A DNA stretch of 5,973 bases, taken from positions 1 through 5,973 of the forward strand of contig CAJQQJ010000371.1 of NCBI GenBank assembly GCA_905480445.1, given 5' to 3'. Source of the DNA: an uncultured Alphaproteobacteria bacterium. Lineage in GTDB: Bacteria; Pseudomonadota; Alphaproteobacteria; UBA7985; CAJQQZ01. Below the pieces are notes generated by a model. It had not been told where the DNA came from. It ran no database searches and was given only the letters and a program-made list of their open reading frames with translations. A program made the translations under genes and the position numbers. Below, one piece after another: positions 5,432-5,973 of the stretch; the first letter of the stretch is position 1; the number at the start of each line of letters is the position of its first letter.

Positions 5432-5973
5432 ATGCTTCAATCTCTCACCTACGCCCATTTGATTGCGATCGCGATTCTACTCGCTTCTTGGGGAAGTTAT
5501 GGTTTCGTTTTAGGCAAATTTGCTCAGGGAACTTTGAGCTCAAAACTATCCATAGTGCGACTACATTGGGTGATGGCTTCTGCTGACCGTGTTCAAAAGC
5601 CTTTTGACGGAATATTGCTGGGTCATATTATCAATTCAGTGGCTTTCTTTGGCTCGGCAACTCTCTTAGTGTTAGCCGGTGTCATTGGTCTCTTCGCGTC
5701 GATGACATCCATTCAAGAGGTGGTACAGGCGCTTCCCTTCGTTGCCCATACGTCGATTGAAGCCTTCGCGGTCAACATATTGGTGATTGGATTTCTGCTA
5801 ACTTTCTCCTTCTTCCTTTTTACTTATTCGCTTCGTAAATTTGTTTATTTGGTTGCTATTGTTGGTGCTTTACCGACAGACAGCGACCATCCAAAACGCC
5901 ATGAATTGTTTGAGGCGGCTTCGATCGTTTTGTCAGAAGCGATAAAGTCCTTCAACTCAGGCATTCGAGGTTA
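5432..5973 (+). CDS. DUF599 family integral membrane protein (3' end outside window)
   Basis: The frame is open from the ATG at 5432 to the window edge, giving 180 complete codons with no stop. The predicted protein has an N-terminal membrane segment (about 6-28), a cytoplasmic or loop region with HWVMASADRVQKPFDGILLG (45-64), then further membrane segments at about 66-89 and 111-134 and a shorter one at about 136-147. It ends in a helical region leading to FNSGIRG (174-180). The loop before the second membrane segment, the TYSLRKFVYLVAIVGALP stretch (131-148) and the FNxGxRgY motif match my knowledge of the DUF599 family, whose function is unknown. Family members are about 220-250 residues, so roughly a quarter is missing. 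The start was chosen because the first membrane segment begins a few codons later; upstream in-frame sequence reaches only a distant GTG. The ribosome-binding site is weak. It is transcribed away from pyrE; the pairing suggests no clear role. Confidence 0.85.
   Translation, partial: MLQSLTYAHLIAIAILLASWGSYGFVLGKFAQGTLSSKLSIVRLHWVMASADRVQKPFDGILLGHIINSVAFFGSATLLVLAGVIGLFASMTSIQEVVQALPFVAHTSIEAFAVNILVIGFLLTFSFFLFTYSLRKFVYLVAIVGALPTDSDHPKRHELFEAASIVLSEAIKSFNSGIRG

Noticed and set aside
5188..5586. Plus-strand open frame of 132 codons across the pyrE start and the divergent region
   Set aside because: It overlaps pyrE antisense and the DUF599 gene in another frame. Its product has no recognisable domain or membrane pattern, while both overlapped genes have strong family signals.

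Overview
The window looks like chromosomal DNA from a Gram-negative bacterium with moderate G+C, most likely an alphaproteobacterium. The evidence is the style of the orotate phosphoribosyltransferase, a lipoprotein signal peptide, a DUF599 membrane protein, and a three-subunit flavin/iron-sulfur amine dehydrogenase of a kind common in that class. I cannot fix the genus; the Rhodospirillales/Kiloniellales group is only a guess.

Layout from left to right. (1) Positions 1-673, plus strand: a LysR-type regulator that enters from outside the window. Its reading frame is broken in the first ~95 bases, so only the C-terminal effector-binding domain remains open; I call it a pseudogene. (2) 664-1005, minus strand: a small predicted lipoprotein whose 3' end overlaps the regulator tail. 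(3) 1090-3839, minus strand: three tightly overlapping genes, transcribed in the order FAD oxidase-like subunit (2739-3839), small [2Fe-2S] subunit (2453-2746), then FAD/NAD-fold subunit with a C-terminal BFD-like [2Fe-2S] domain (1090-2460). Together they make a heterotrimeric dehydrogenase of the hydrogen cyanide synthase (HcnABC) / opine oxidase / D-hydroxyproline dehydrogenase superfamily. (4) 3878-4576, minus strand: an exported protein I do not recognise, which appears to be an internal duplication with one pair of cysteines in each half. (5) 4632-5282, minus strand: pyrE, for pyrimidine biosynthesis. (6) 5432 to the window end, plus strand: a DUF599 integral membrane protein, divergent from pyrE and cut by the window edge.

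The six minus-strand genes are co-directional with gaps of 85 bases or less, so one transcript from pyrE through the dehydrogenase is possible. The three dehydrogenase genes overlap by 8 bases at each junction and are almost surely translated together. The exact substrate (glycine, an opine, D-hydroxyproline, D-proline or another secondary amine) cannot be read from the sequence. No epimerase, deaminase or transporter gene lies in the window to decide it.

No tRNA, rRNA, CRISPR array or insertion sequence was seen. No gene-free stretch exceeds 300 bases; the longest is the 149-base pyrE/DUF599 divergent region. The most unusual items are the decayed regulator, the duplicated four-cysteine exported protein, and a long inverted repeat just upstream of the lipoprotein gene. 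I did not find convincing evidence of a wholly new system.
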